Positions 35,935 through 47,833 of a stretch of DNA of 64,000 nucleotides are shown piece by piece; within the stretch, counting starts at the first letter, position 1; each line of letters begins with the position of its first letter. The position numbers were made by a program, and so were the translations under genes. The notes beneath the pieces were generated by a model. It ran no database searches. It saw only the letters and a list, made by a program, of their open reading frames with translations, and was not told the DNA's origin. Source of the stretch: Aristolochia californica. Lineage: Eukaryota; Streptophyta; Magnoliopsida; Piperales; Aristolochiaceae. The stretch spans positions 25,990,295 to 26,054,294 of the forward strand of contig JARWKL010000001.1 of assembly GCA_029961685.1 (NCBI GenBank). Reading direction: 5' to 3'.

Positions 35935-37904
35935 AACCCTGATTAATGTGAGCAACACAGGTATTTCTCCATTCTTTCTCCACCGGAATTACTTCCATTC
36001 TAGCTATAACTTTAGCACTAGAATGAGATCATAAAAAGGGAGATTGATCACTGGTGGAAGAGTACCCAAAGAAGGGATGTTTAACCCTCCTTATCGAATC
36101 TAGCAACTCAGTACCAGTGCTGGATTCACAACTCCCACGCCATGTTACTCGATCCATGACCCTGGACCATAACAAATACAAACAAGAGCTTAGAATCCCT
36201 AAAAATTATAGACACTCTCTGGAATTATCTCTCTCTACATTTGTCCATTGTGCATTTCCATTTTAGATGTACTCTTTTTCCTTAAATCAAAACTATGAGT
36301 TTTCGCTCTCCATTCATTCCGTAAACCAAAAAGGCAACTAAATGAAAATTTTACAGTTTAAGTAAGGAAAAATTTTAAAAAAATAACAAATGTAAGTAAA
36401 GAAAATTTATTCACATGCCACAATGAACATAAAAGTTTTGTTGTGCAAGTTTGGGAAATTCCCTAACTGCTTGGAATTTTATAAGAAAGAGATTTCTTCC
36501 ACACATGCTTTAAAAAAGGATATGCGTGCTTGAAACTTGTTAAAGATGCAAATCACCTATGGATCCTAACCTTTTAAGGAGGATAACAAACGCTCATTAA
36601 ATTCTCAAGTGAATGTGCAGTGGGATATTTACCCGAGCCAAACAACCATTATTTTTCCCATTTATAAAAAGCTGACCTAACGATCATAGATGATTGTAAA
36701 TTGATTTTTCATGCGGAACGGGCTATATTACCCTAAGAAATGACTTAAGGATTGGGAGTCAACACTCAGTTAAAAATCCCCCGCCAACAGCTTTTTCTGA
36801 CGATTGCAAAACCTGATATATAAAAACTAAAAAGAGCTTAGAATCCCTAAAAATTACAGACACTCTTTGGAATTATTTCTCTCTACATTTATGCATTGTG
36901 CATTTCCATTATAGATGAATACTTTTTTCTTTAATCATAGCTTTGAGTTTTCGCTCTACCTTCATCCCGTAAACCGAAAAGGCAAATAGATCACAACAAA
37001 ATGAAAATTTTAGAGTCTATGTAAGGACAAAATTTAAAACAAAAAAAAATGTAAGTAAAGAAAATTTACTCACACACCACAAATGAACTCAAAATTTTTG
37101 TTGTCCAAGTTTTTGAAATTTCACTAATTCAACACTAACAGCTTGGAATTTTATAAGAAAGAGATTTCTTCTACACATGCTTTAAAAATGGATATGCATG
37201 CTTGAAAAAATTTAAAGATGCAAATAACCTATGGATACAAACCTTTTAAAGATAATAACAAACGCTCATTAAATTCTTAAGTGAACGTGCAGTGGGATAT
37301 TTACCCGAGTCAAAAAACCATTATTTTACCCATTTAGAAAAAGCTGACCTAACAATCATAGATGATTGTAAAGTGATTTATCATGCGTAACAGGCTATAT
37401 TACCCGAAAAAATGTCTTATGGATAGGGAGTCAACACTCAGTTAAAAATCTTCTGCCTCCCCCTTTTCCCGACGATTGCAAAACCTGAAATATAAAAACT
37501 AAAAAGAGCTTACAGTCCCTATAAATTACAAACACTCTGTGGAATTATCTCTCTCTACATTTGTGCATTGTGTATTTTCATTTTAGATATACTCTTTTTT
37601 CTTAAACCAAAATTTTGAGTTTCCGCTCTCCCTTCATTTCGTAAACCAAAAAGGCAAATAGATCACAACAAAATGAAAATATTAGAGTTTATGTATGCAA
37701 AAAATTTAAAACAATAACCAATGTAAGTAAAGAAAATTTATTCACACACGACAAATGAACACAAAAGTTTTGTTTTCCAAGTTTGGAAAATTCCACTAGT
37801 TCAACCCTAACAGCTTGGATTTTTATAAGAAAGTAATTTCTTCCATACATGCTTTAAAAATGGATATGCATGCTTGAAACAAGTTAAAGATGCGAAACAC
37901 CTAT

Positions 37905-38335
37905 GGATCCCAACCTTTTAAAGTGAATAACAAACGCCAATTAAATTCTCAAATGAATGTGCTGTGGGATATTTACCCGAGTCAAAAGAGCCATTATTTT
38001 GCTCGTTTACAAAAAGGTGACCTAACAATCATAGATGATTGTAAAGTGATTTATCATGCGTAACGGGCAATATTACCCTAAGAAATTTCTTATGGATTGG
38101 GAGTCAACACTCAGTTAAAAATCCCCCGCCTCCCCCTTTTCCCGATGATTGCAAAACCTGATATATAAAAACTAAAAAGCGATTACAGTCCCTAAAAGTT
38201 AAAGACACTTTAGAATTATCTCTCTCTACATTTGTGCGTTGTCTATTTCCATTTTATAAGAAAGAGATTTCTTCCACACATGCTTAAAAAATGGATATGC
38301 ATGCTTGAAACATGATATAGATGCAAATCACCTAT
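37905..38335 (+). repeat. Truncated monomer, ~240 bp deletion
   Basis: This unit is 431 bp. At about 38251-38257 the TTTCCATTTTA that normally continues to GATGTAC is fused to the ATTTTATAAGAAAGAG of the end part. ATTTTA is shared at the joint. The piece between the T-run and the ATAAGAAAGAG segment is missing. Confidence 0.87.
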
Positions 38336-41300
38336 GGATCCAAACCTTTTAAAGAGAATAACAAATGCTCATTAAATTCTCAAATGAACGTGTGGTGGGA
38401 CATTTACTCAAGTCAAACAAACCATTATTTTACCCATTTACAAAAAGCTGACCAAACAATCGTAGATGACTGTAAAGTGATTTATCATGCGTAATGGGCT
38501 ATATTACCTTAAGAAATGGCTTATGGATTGAGAGTGAACCCACAGTTAAAAATCCCCGTGTCCCCCTTTTCCCGATCATAGCAAAACCTAACATATAAAA
38601 ACTAAAAATAGCTTAGAATCCCTAAGAATTATAGACACCCTTTGGAACTATCTCTCTCAACATTTGTGCATAGTGCATATCAATTTTAGATGTACTCTTT
38701 TTTCTTAAATAAAAACTTTGAGTTTTCGCTTTCCCTTCATCCCGTAAACCAAAAAAGTAAATAGATCACAACAAAATGAAAATTTTAGAGTTTATGTATG
38801 GAAAAAATTTAAAACAATAAAAAATGTAAGTAAAGAAAATTTATTCACACCCCACAAATGAACACAAACGTTTTGTTGTCCAACTTTGGGAAATTCCACT
38901 AGTTCAACTCTAACTGCTTGGAATTCTATAAGATTGGGATTTCTTCCACACATGATTTAAATATGGATATGCATGCTTGAAATATGTTAAAGATGCAAAT
39001 CACCTATGGATCCAAACCTTTTAAAGAGAATAACAATCGCTCATTAAATTCTTAAGTAAACATGCGGTGGGATATTTACCCGAGTCAAACAAGACATTAT
39101 TTTTCCCATTTACAAAAAAGCTGACCTAACAATCATAGATGACTGTAAAGTGATTTACAATGCGTAACAGGCTATATTACCCTAAGATATGGATTATGTA
39201 ATGGTAGCCAACACTAAGTTAAAAATCCCCTGCCTCCCCCTTTTCCCGACGATTGGAAAACCTGATATGTAAAAAATAAAAAGAGCTTACAATCCCTAAA
39301 AATTATAGACACACTTTGGAATTATCTCTCTCTACATTTGTGCATTGTGCATTTCCATTTTAGATGTACTCTTTTTTCTTAAATCAAAACATTGTGTTTT
39401 CTCTCTCCCTTCATCCAGTAAACCAAAAAGGCAAATAGATCCCAACAAAATGAAAATTTTAGAGTTTATGTATGGAAAAAATTTAAACCAATAACAAATG
39501 TAAGTACAAAAAATTTATTCACACACTAAAAATCAACACACACGTTTTGTTGTCCAAGTTTGGGAAATTCCACTAGTTGTTCACCCTAACTGCTTGGAAC
39601 TTTATAAGAAAGAGATTTTTTTAACACATGCTTTAAAAATTGATATGGATGCTTGAAACATGTTAAAGATGCAAATCACCTATGCATCAAACCTTTTAAA
39701 GAGAATAACAAACACTCATTAAATTCTCAAGTGACCGTGCGGTGGGATATTTTCCAGAGTCAAACAAGCCATTATTTTGCCCATTTACAAAAAGTTGACC
39801 TAACGATCATAGATGATTGTAAAGTGATTTATAATGCGTAACTGGCTATATTACCCTAAGAAATGACTTATGGATTGGGAGTGAACACTTAGTTAAAAGC
39901 CCCCCACCTCCCCTTTTCCCAACGATTGAAAAACCTAATATATAAAAATTAAAAAGAGCTTACAATCCATAAAAATTACAGCCACTCTTTGGAATTACCA
40001 GTCTCTACATTTGTGCATTGTGCATTTCCATTTTAGATGTACTCTTTTTTCTAAAATAAAAACTTTGAGTTTTCTCTCTCCCTGCATCCCGTAAACCAAA
40101 AAGGCAAATAGATCACAACAAAATAAAAATTTTAGAGTTTATGTATGGAAAAAATTAAAAACAATAACAAATATAAGTAAAGAAAATTTAATCACATGCA
40201 ACAATTGAACAAAAAAGTTTTGCTGTCCAAATTTGGGAAATTCCCTAATAGCTTGGAATTTTATCAGAAAGAGATTTCTTGCTCACATACATTAAAAATG
40301 GATGTGCATGCTTGAAACATGTTAAAGATGCAAATGACCTATGGATCCAAACCTTTTAAAGAGAATAACAAACGCTAATTAAATTCTCAACTAAACGTGC
40401 GGTGGGATATTTACCCGAGTTGAACAATCCATTATTTTGCCCATTTACAAAAAGCTGTACTAACGATCATAGATGATTGTAAAGTGATTTATCATGCGTA
40501 ACGGGCTATATTTCCCTCAGAAATGACTAATGGATTGGGATTCAACACTCAGTTAAAAATCCCCCGCCTCCCCCTTTTCCCAACAATTGCAAAACCTGAT
40601 ATATAAATATTGCAAAGAGCTTACAATCCCTAAAAATTACTGACAGTCTTTGGAATTATCTCTCTCTACATTTGTGCATTGTGTATTTCTATTTTAGATG
40701 TACACTTTTTTGTTAAATCAAAACTTTGAGTTTTAGCTCGCCCTTCATCCCGTAAACCAAAAAGGCAAATAGATCACAACAAAATGAAAATTTTAGAGTT
40801 TATGAATTGAAAAAATTTAAAACAATAACAAATGTAAGGAAAGAAAATTTATTCACATGCAACAAATGAACACAAAAGTTTTGTCGTCCAAGTTTGGGAA
40901 ATTCCACTAGTTGTTGACCCTAACAGCTTGGAATTTTATAAAAAAAACATTTCTTCTACACATGTTTTCAAAATGGATATGAATGCTTGAAACATGTTAA
41001 AGATGCAAATCACCTAAGGATCCAAACCTTCTAAAGAGAATAACAAACGCTCATTAAATTCTCAAGTGAACGTATGGTGGGATATTTACCCGAGTCAAAA
41101 GAGCCAATATTTTGCCCATTTACAAAAAGCTGACCTAACGATCATAGATGATTCTAAAGTGATTTATAATGCGTAACAGGCTATATACCCCTAAGAAATG
41201 ACTTATGGAGTGGGAGTCAACCCTCAGTTAAAAATCCCTGCCTCCCCCTTTTCCCTTCGATTGCAAAACATAATATATAAAAACTAAAAAGAGCTTACAA

Positions 41301-43628
41301 TCCCTAAAAATTACAAACACTCTTTGGAATTACCAGTCTCTACATTTGAGCATTGTGCATTTCCATTTTAGATGTATTCTTTTTTCGTAAATCAAAACTT
41401 TGAGTTTTCTCTTTGCCTTCATCCCGTAAACCAAAAAGACAAATAGATCAGAACAAAATGAAAATTTTAGAGTTTATGTATGGAAAAAATTTAAAACAAT
41501 CACAAATGTAAGTAAAGAAAATTTATTCACATGCCACAAATGAACACAAAAGTTTTGTTGTCCAAGTTTGGGTGATTCCCTAACAGGTTGGAATTTTATA
41601 AGAAAGAGATTTCTTCAACAGATTTAAAAATGGATATGAATGCTTGAAACATGTTAAAGATGCAAATCACCTATGTATCCAAACCTTTTAAAGAGAATAA
41701 CAAACGCTCATTAAATTCTCAAGTGAACATGCGGTGGGATATTTACCCGAATCAAACAAGCCATTATTTTGCCCATTTAGAAAAAGATGACCTAACAATC
41801 ATATATGATTGTAAAGTGATTTATCATGCATAACGGGCTACGTTACCCTAAAAACGACTTATGGATTGGGAGTCAACACACAGTTAAAAATCCCCTACCT
41901 CCCCATTTTCGTGACGATTGCAAAACCTGATATATAAAAACTAAAAAGAGCTCACAATCTCTAAAAATTACAAACACTCTTTGGAATTATCTCTCTCTAC
42001 ATTTGTGAATTGTGCATTTCCATTTTAGATCTACTCTTTTTTCTTAAATCAAAACTTTAAGTTTTCGTTCTCCCTTCATCATGTACACCAAAAAGGCCAA
42101 TAGATCACAACAAATTCAAATTTTAGAGTTTATGTATGGAAAAAATTTTAAAAAATAACAAATTTAAGTAAAGAAAATTTATTCACACACCACATATGAA
42201 CACAAAAGGTTTGTTTTCCAAGTTTGGGAAATTCCACTATTACAACCCTAACAGCTTGGAATTTTATAAGAGAGAGATTTCTTCCACACATGCTTTAAAA
42301 ATGGATATACATGCTCGAAACTTGTTAAAGATGAAAATCACCTATGGATCCAAACCTTTTAAAGAGAATAAAGAATGCTCATTAAATTCTCAAATGAACG
42401 TGTGGCGGGATATTTACCCGAGTCAAACAAACATTATTTTACCTATTCACAAAAAGCTGACCTAACAATCATAAATTATTATAAAGTGATTTATCATGCG
42501 TAAAGGGCTCTATTACCCTAAAAAAAGACTTATGGATTGGGAGTGAACACTTGGTTAAAAATACCCCGCCTCCCCTTTTCCCGACGATTGTAAAACTTGA
42601 TATATAAAAACTAAAAAGAGCTCACAATCCCAAAAAATTACAGACACTCTTTGGAATTATAACTCCCTACATTTTTGCATTGTGCATTTCCATTTTGGAT
42701 GTACTCTTTTTTCATAAATCAAAACATTGAGTTTTTGCTCTCCCTCCATCTCGTAAACCAAAAAGGCAAATAGATCACAACTAAATGAAAATTTTAGAGT
42801 TTATGTATGGAAAAAATTTAAAACAATAACAAATATAAGTAAAGAAAAATAATTCACACGCCACAAAAGAACTCAAAAGTTTAGTTGTCCAAATTTAGGA
42901 AATTCCTCTAGTTCAACCCTAACTGCTTGGAATTTTATAAGAAAAAGATTTCTTCCACACATGCTTTAAAAATGGATATGTATGCTTGAAATATGTTAAA
43001 GATGTAAATCACCTATGGATCCAAACCTTTTAAAGAGAATAACAAACGCTCATTAAATTCTCAAGTGAACGTGTGGTGGGATATTTACCCCGAGTCAAAC
43101 AAGCAATTATTTTGCCCATTTGAATAAAGCTGACCTAATAATCATAGATGATTGTAAAGTGATTTATCCTGCATAGCGGGCTATATTACCCTAAGAAATG
43201 GCTTATGTATTGGGAGTAAGAACTCATATAAAAATCCTCCCCTCCCCCTTTTTCCCGACGATTGTAAAACCTGATATATAAAAACTAAAAAGAGCATACA
43301 ATACCTAAAAATTACAGACACTCTTTGGAATTATCTCTCTCTACATTTTTTCATTGTGAATTTCCATTTCAGATGTACCCTTTTTTCTTATATCAAAACA
43401 TTCAGTTTTCGCTCTCTCTTCATCCTGTAAATCAAAAAGGCAAATAGATCACAACTAAATGAAAATTTTAGAGTTTATGTAATGAATAAATTTAAAACAA
43501 TAAAAAATATAAGTAAAGAAAATTTATTCACACACCACAAATGAACACAAAATTTTTGTTGTCCAAGTTTGGGAAATTCCACTAGTTCAACCCTAACAGC
43601 TTGGAATTTTATAAGAAAGAGATTTCTT

Positions 43629-44970
43629 CCCCTCATGCTTTAAAAATGGATATGCACGCTTGAAACATGTTAAAGATGCAAATCACCTATGGATCTAAAC
43701 CTTTTAAAGAGAATAAAAAACGCTCATTAAATTCTCAAGTGAACATGAGGTGGGATATTTACCCTTGTCAAACAAGCCATTATTTTGCCCATTTTCAAAT
43801 AGCTGACCGCACAATCATAGATGATTGTAAAGTGAATTATCATGCATAACGGGAAATATTACCGTAGGAAATGACTTATGGATTGGGATTCAACACTTAG
43901 TTAAAAATCCCCCACCTCCCCCTTTTCCCGACAATTGCAAAACCTGATATATAAAAACTAAAAAGAGCTTACAAGCCCTAAAACTTACAGACACTCTTTG
44001 GAATTATCTCTCTTTACATTTGTGCATTGTGCATTTCCTTTTTAGATATACTCATTTTTCTTAAATCAAAACTTTAAGTTTTTGCTCTCCCTTAATCCAG
44101 TAAACCAAAAAGGCACATAGATCACAACAAAATGAAACTTTTAGAGTTTATATATGGAAAATTTTTTTAAAAAAACCAAATGTAAGTAATGAAAATTTAT
44201 TCACACACCAGAAATGAACACAAAAGTTTTTTTGTCCAAGTTTGGGAAATTCCACTAGTTCAACCTAACAACTTGGAATTTTATAAGAAAGAGATTTCTT
44301 CCCCTCATGCATTAAAAATGGATATGCATGCTTGAAACATGTTAAAGATGCAAATCACCTATGGATCCAAACCTTTTAAAGAGAATAAAAAACGCTCATT
44401 AAATTCTCAAGTGAACATGAGGTGGGATATTTACCCTAGTCAAACAAGCCATTATTTTCCCCATTTTCAAATAGCTGACCGCACAATCATAGATGATTGT
44501 AAAGTGACTTATCATGCATAATGGGAAATATTACCATAGGAAATGACTTATGGATTGGGATTCAACACTTAGTTAAAAATCCCCCGCCTCCCCCTTTTCC
44601 CGACAATTGCAAAACTTGATATATAAAAACTAAAAAGAGCTTACAAGCCCTAAAACTTACAGACACTCTTTGGAATTATCTCTCTCTACATTTGTGCATT
44701 GTGCATTTCCTTTTTAGATATACTCATTTTTCTTAAATTAAAACTTTAAGTTTTCGCTCTACCTTAATCCAGTAAACCAAAAAGGCACATAGATCACAAC
44801 AAAATGAAAATTTTAGAGTTTATGTATGGAAACAAATTTTAAAAAAAACAAATGTAAGTAATGAAAATTTATTCACACACCAGAAATGAACAGAAAAGTT
44901 TTTTTGTCCAAGTTTGGGAAATTCCACTAGTTCAACCCTAACAACTTGGAATTTTATAAGAAATAGATTT
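43629..44970 (+). repeat. Second adjacent near-identical monomer pair
   Basis: Two units 672 bp apart share CCCCTCATGC (43629 and 44301), GAACATGAGGTGGG, TTTTCAAATAGCTGACCGC, CAAGCCCTAAAACTTAC and CACATAGATC. Differences between them are few. Neighbouring units on both sides have the ordinary forms, so the duplication is local and young relative to the array. Confidence 0.83.
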
Positions 44971-46599
44971 CTTCCACACATGCATTAAAAATGAATATGT
45001 ATTCTTGAAACATGTTAAAGTTTCAAATCACATATGGATCCAAACAATTTAAAGAGAATAACAAACGCTCATTAAATTCTCAAGTGAACGTGCGGTGGGA
45101 TAATTAGCCAAGTCAAAGAAGCCATTATTTTACCCATTTACAAAAAGCTGACCTAACGATCATAGATGATTGTAAATTGATTTATCATGTGTAACGGGCT
45201 ATATTACCCTAAGAAATGGCTGATGGATTGGGTGTCAACACTCAGTTAAAAATTCCCCGCCTCCTCCTTTTCCCGACATTTGTAAAACCGGATATATAAA
45301 AAACGAAAAAAGTGCTTACAATCCCTAAAAATTACAAACACTCATTGGAATTATCTCTCTCCACATTTTTGGATTGTGCATTTAATTTTTAGATGTACTC
45401 TTTTTTTTAAAATCAAAACTTTAAGTTTTTGCTTTCCCTTCATCCATAAACCAAAAAGGCAAATAGATGACAACAAAATTAAAATTTTAGAGTTTATGTA
45501 TGGAAAAAATTTAAAACAATAACAAATATAATTACAAAAAATTTACTCACACACCACAAATGAACACAAAAGTTTTGTTGTCCAAGTTTGGGAAATTCCA
45601 CTAGTTGTTGACCCTAACAGCTTGGAATTTTAAAAGAAAGAGATTTCTTCCACACATGCTTTAAAAATGGATTTGCATGCTCGAAACATGTTAAAGATGC
45701 AAATGACCTATGGATCCAAACTGATTAAAGATATTAACAAGCGATCATTAAATTCTCAAGTGAACATGCGGTGGGATATTTACCCGAGTCAAACAAGCCA
45801 TTATTTTGCCCATTTACAAAAGTTGACCTAACGTCCATAGATGATTGTAAAGTGATTTATCATGCGTAATGGGCTATATTACCCGAAGAAATGACTGATG
45901 GATTGGGAGTCAACACAGCTAAATATCCCTCGCCTCCCCCTTTTCCCGACGATTGCAAAACCAGATATATAAAAAATAAAAAGAGCAACAATCCCTAAAA
46001 ATTATAGACACTGTTTGGAATTATCTCTCTCTACATGTGTGCATTGTGCATTTCCATTTTTGATTTGGTCTTTTTTCTTAAATCAAAACTTTGAGTTTTC
46101 GCTCTCCCTTCATCCTGTAAACCAAAAAGGCAAATAGATCACAACAAAATGAAAATTTAAGAGTTTATGTATGGAAAAAATTTAAAATTATAAGAAATGT
46201 AAGCAAAGAAAATTTATTCACATGCAGAAATGGACACAAAACTTTTGTTGTCCAAGTTTTTAAAATTCCCTAACTGCATGGAATTTTATAAGAAAGAGAT
46301 TTCTTCCACACTTGCTTTAAAAAGGGATATGCATGCTTGAAACTTGTTAAAGATGCAAATCACCTATAGATCGAAACCTTTTAAAGAGAATAACAAACAC
46401 TCATTAATTTCTCAAGTGAATGTGCGTTGGAGTATTTATCCGTGTCAAACAAGCCATTATTTTGCCCATTTAGAAAAACTTGACCTAACAATCATAGATG
46501 AATGTCAGGTGATTTATCTTGCGTAACGGGCTATATTACACTAATAATTGACTTATGGAATGGGAGTCAACACTGGGTTAAAAATCCCCCGCCTCCCCA

Positions 46600-46660
46600 T
46601 TTTCTCGACGATTTCAAAACCTGTCCCAAAAAATTATATACACTCTCTGGAATTATCTCT
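46600..46660 (+). repeat. Monomer lacking the TATA-like box
   Basis: After AAAACCTG at about 46622 the sequence goes to TCCCAAAAAATTATA, so about 35 bases including TATATAAAAA are gone. It is one of few units without this box and a natural negative control for any promoter test. Confidence 0.75.
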
Positions 46661-47650
46661 CTCTACACTTGTGCATTGTGCATTTCCATTTTATATGTAC
46701 TCTTTTTTACTAAATCAAAACGTTGAGTTTTCTCTCTACCTTCATCCCGTAAACCAAAAAGGCATATAGATCACAACAAAATGAAAATTTTAGAGTTTAT
46801 ACTTGGAAAAAATTTAAAACATTAAAAAATGTAAGTAAATAAAATTTATTCACATGCCACAAATGAACACAAAAGTTTTGTTGTCCAAGTTTGGGAAATT
46901 CCCTTACAGCTTGGAATTTTATAAGAAAGATATTTCTTCAACACACGCTTTAAAAATGTATATGCATGCTTGAAACATGTTAAACATACAAATCACCTAT
47001 GGATCCAAACCTTTTAAAGAGAATAACAAACGCTCATTAAATTCTCAAGTGAATGTGCGGTGGGATATTTACCCGAGTCAAACGAGCCATTATTTTGCCC
47101 ATTTAAAAAAAGCTGACCTAACGATCATAGATAATTGTAAATTGATTTATCATGCATAACAGCTATATTACCCTAAGAAATGACTTATGGATTGGGAGTC
47201 AACACTCAGTTAAAAATCCCCCGCCTCCCCCTTTTCCCGACGATCGCAAAACTTGATATATAAACACTAAAAAGAGCTTACAATCCCTAAAAATTACAGA
47301 CACTCCCTGGAATTGTCTCTCTCTATATTTGTGCATTGTGCTTTTCCATTTTAGATGTACTCTTTTTTCTTATATCAAAATGTTGATTTTTCGCTCTCCC
47401 TTTATCCCGTAAACCAAAAAGGCATATAGATCACAACAAAATGAAAATTTTAGAGTTTATGTATGGAAAAAATTTAAAACAATAACAAATGTAAGTAAAG
47501 AAAATTTATTCACATGGCACAAATAACCACAAAAGTTTTGTTGTCCAAGTTTGGGAAATTCCACTAGTTGTTGACCTTAACAGCTTGGAATTTTGTAAGA
47601 AAGAGATTTCTTCCACACATGCTTTAAAAATGGATATGCATGCTTGAAAC

Positions 47651-47833
47651 ATGTTAGAGATGCAAATCACCTTTGGATCCAAACATTTTAAAGAGAATAA
47701 CAAACGCTCATTAAATTTTCAAGTGAACGTGCAGTGGAATATTTACCCAAGTCAAACAAGCCATTATTTTGCCCATTTACAAAAAGCTGACCTAACGATC
47801 ATTGATGATTGTAAAGTGATTTATCATGCATAA
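47651..47833 (+). other. Near-consensus 60-codon satellite open frame
   Basis: Sixty codons from an ATG in the CATGTTAGAGATG context to a TAA. This is a typical example of the short version of the frame, with the C-terminal end ADLTIIDDCKVIYHA. The codons DLTIIDDC are read across the 18 bp dyad, so conservation of these residues may simply reflect conservation of the dyad. No recognised homology; coding status is unsupported. Confidence 0.15.

Larger units (their letters stand above)
35318..36169 (+). mobile_element. LTR-like insertion, probable solo LTR
   Basis: A single ~852 bp block unrelated to the satellite, visibly less AT-rich, interrupts a monomer right after its TATATAA box. The satellite resumes at about 36170-36180 at the same point of the monomer, so it is an insertion without loss. 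It starts TGTTGTGG and can be ended at ACCCTGGACCA (36169), giving TG...CA ends; an end at AACA (36174) is an alternative. Flanks TATAA and TAACA are only a partial target-site match. It has a TATTTAAG box and no coding domain, PBS or polypurine tract, which fits a solo LTR left by recombination. A TRIM element or captured gene fragment is not excluded. It runs on from the TATA-like box of the monomer by position only; no functional link is implied. Confidence 0.6.
29600..38200 (+). repeat. Satellite domain marked by ACAGTCCC variant
   Basis: After the TATA-like box most monomers read TTACAATCCC, but a run of units here reads TTACAGTCCC or a close form (about 29620, 30295, 31987, 32662, 34000, 37515 and 38187). 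Within it, units from 31.5 to 34.2 kb also share TATGTATA(T)AAAAA in place of TATGTATGGAAAA. The clustering of variants shows local homogenisation. Confidence 0.65.
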
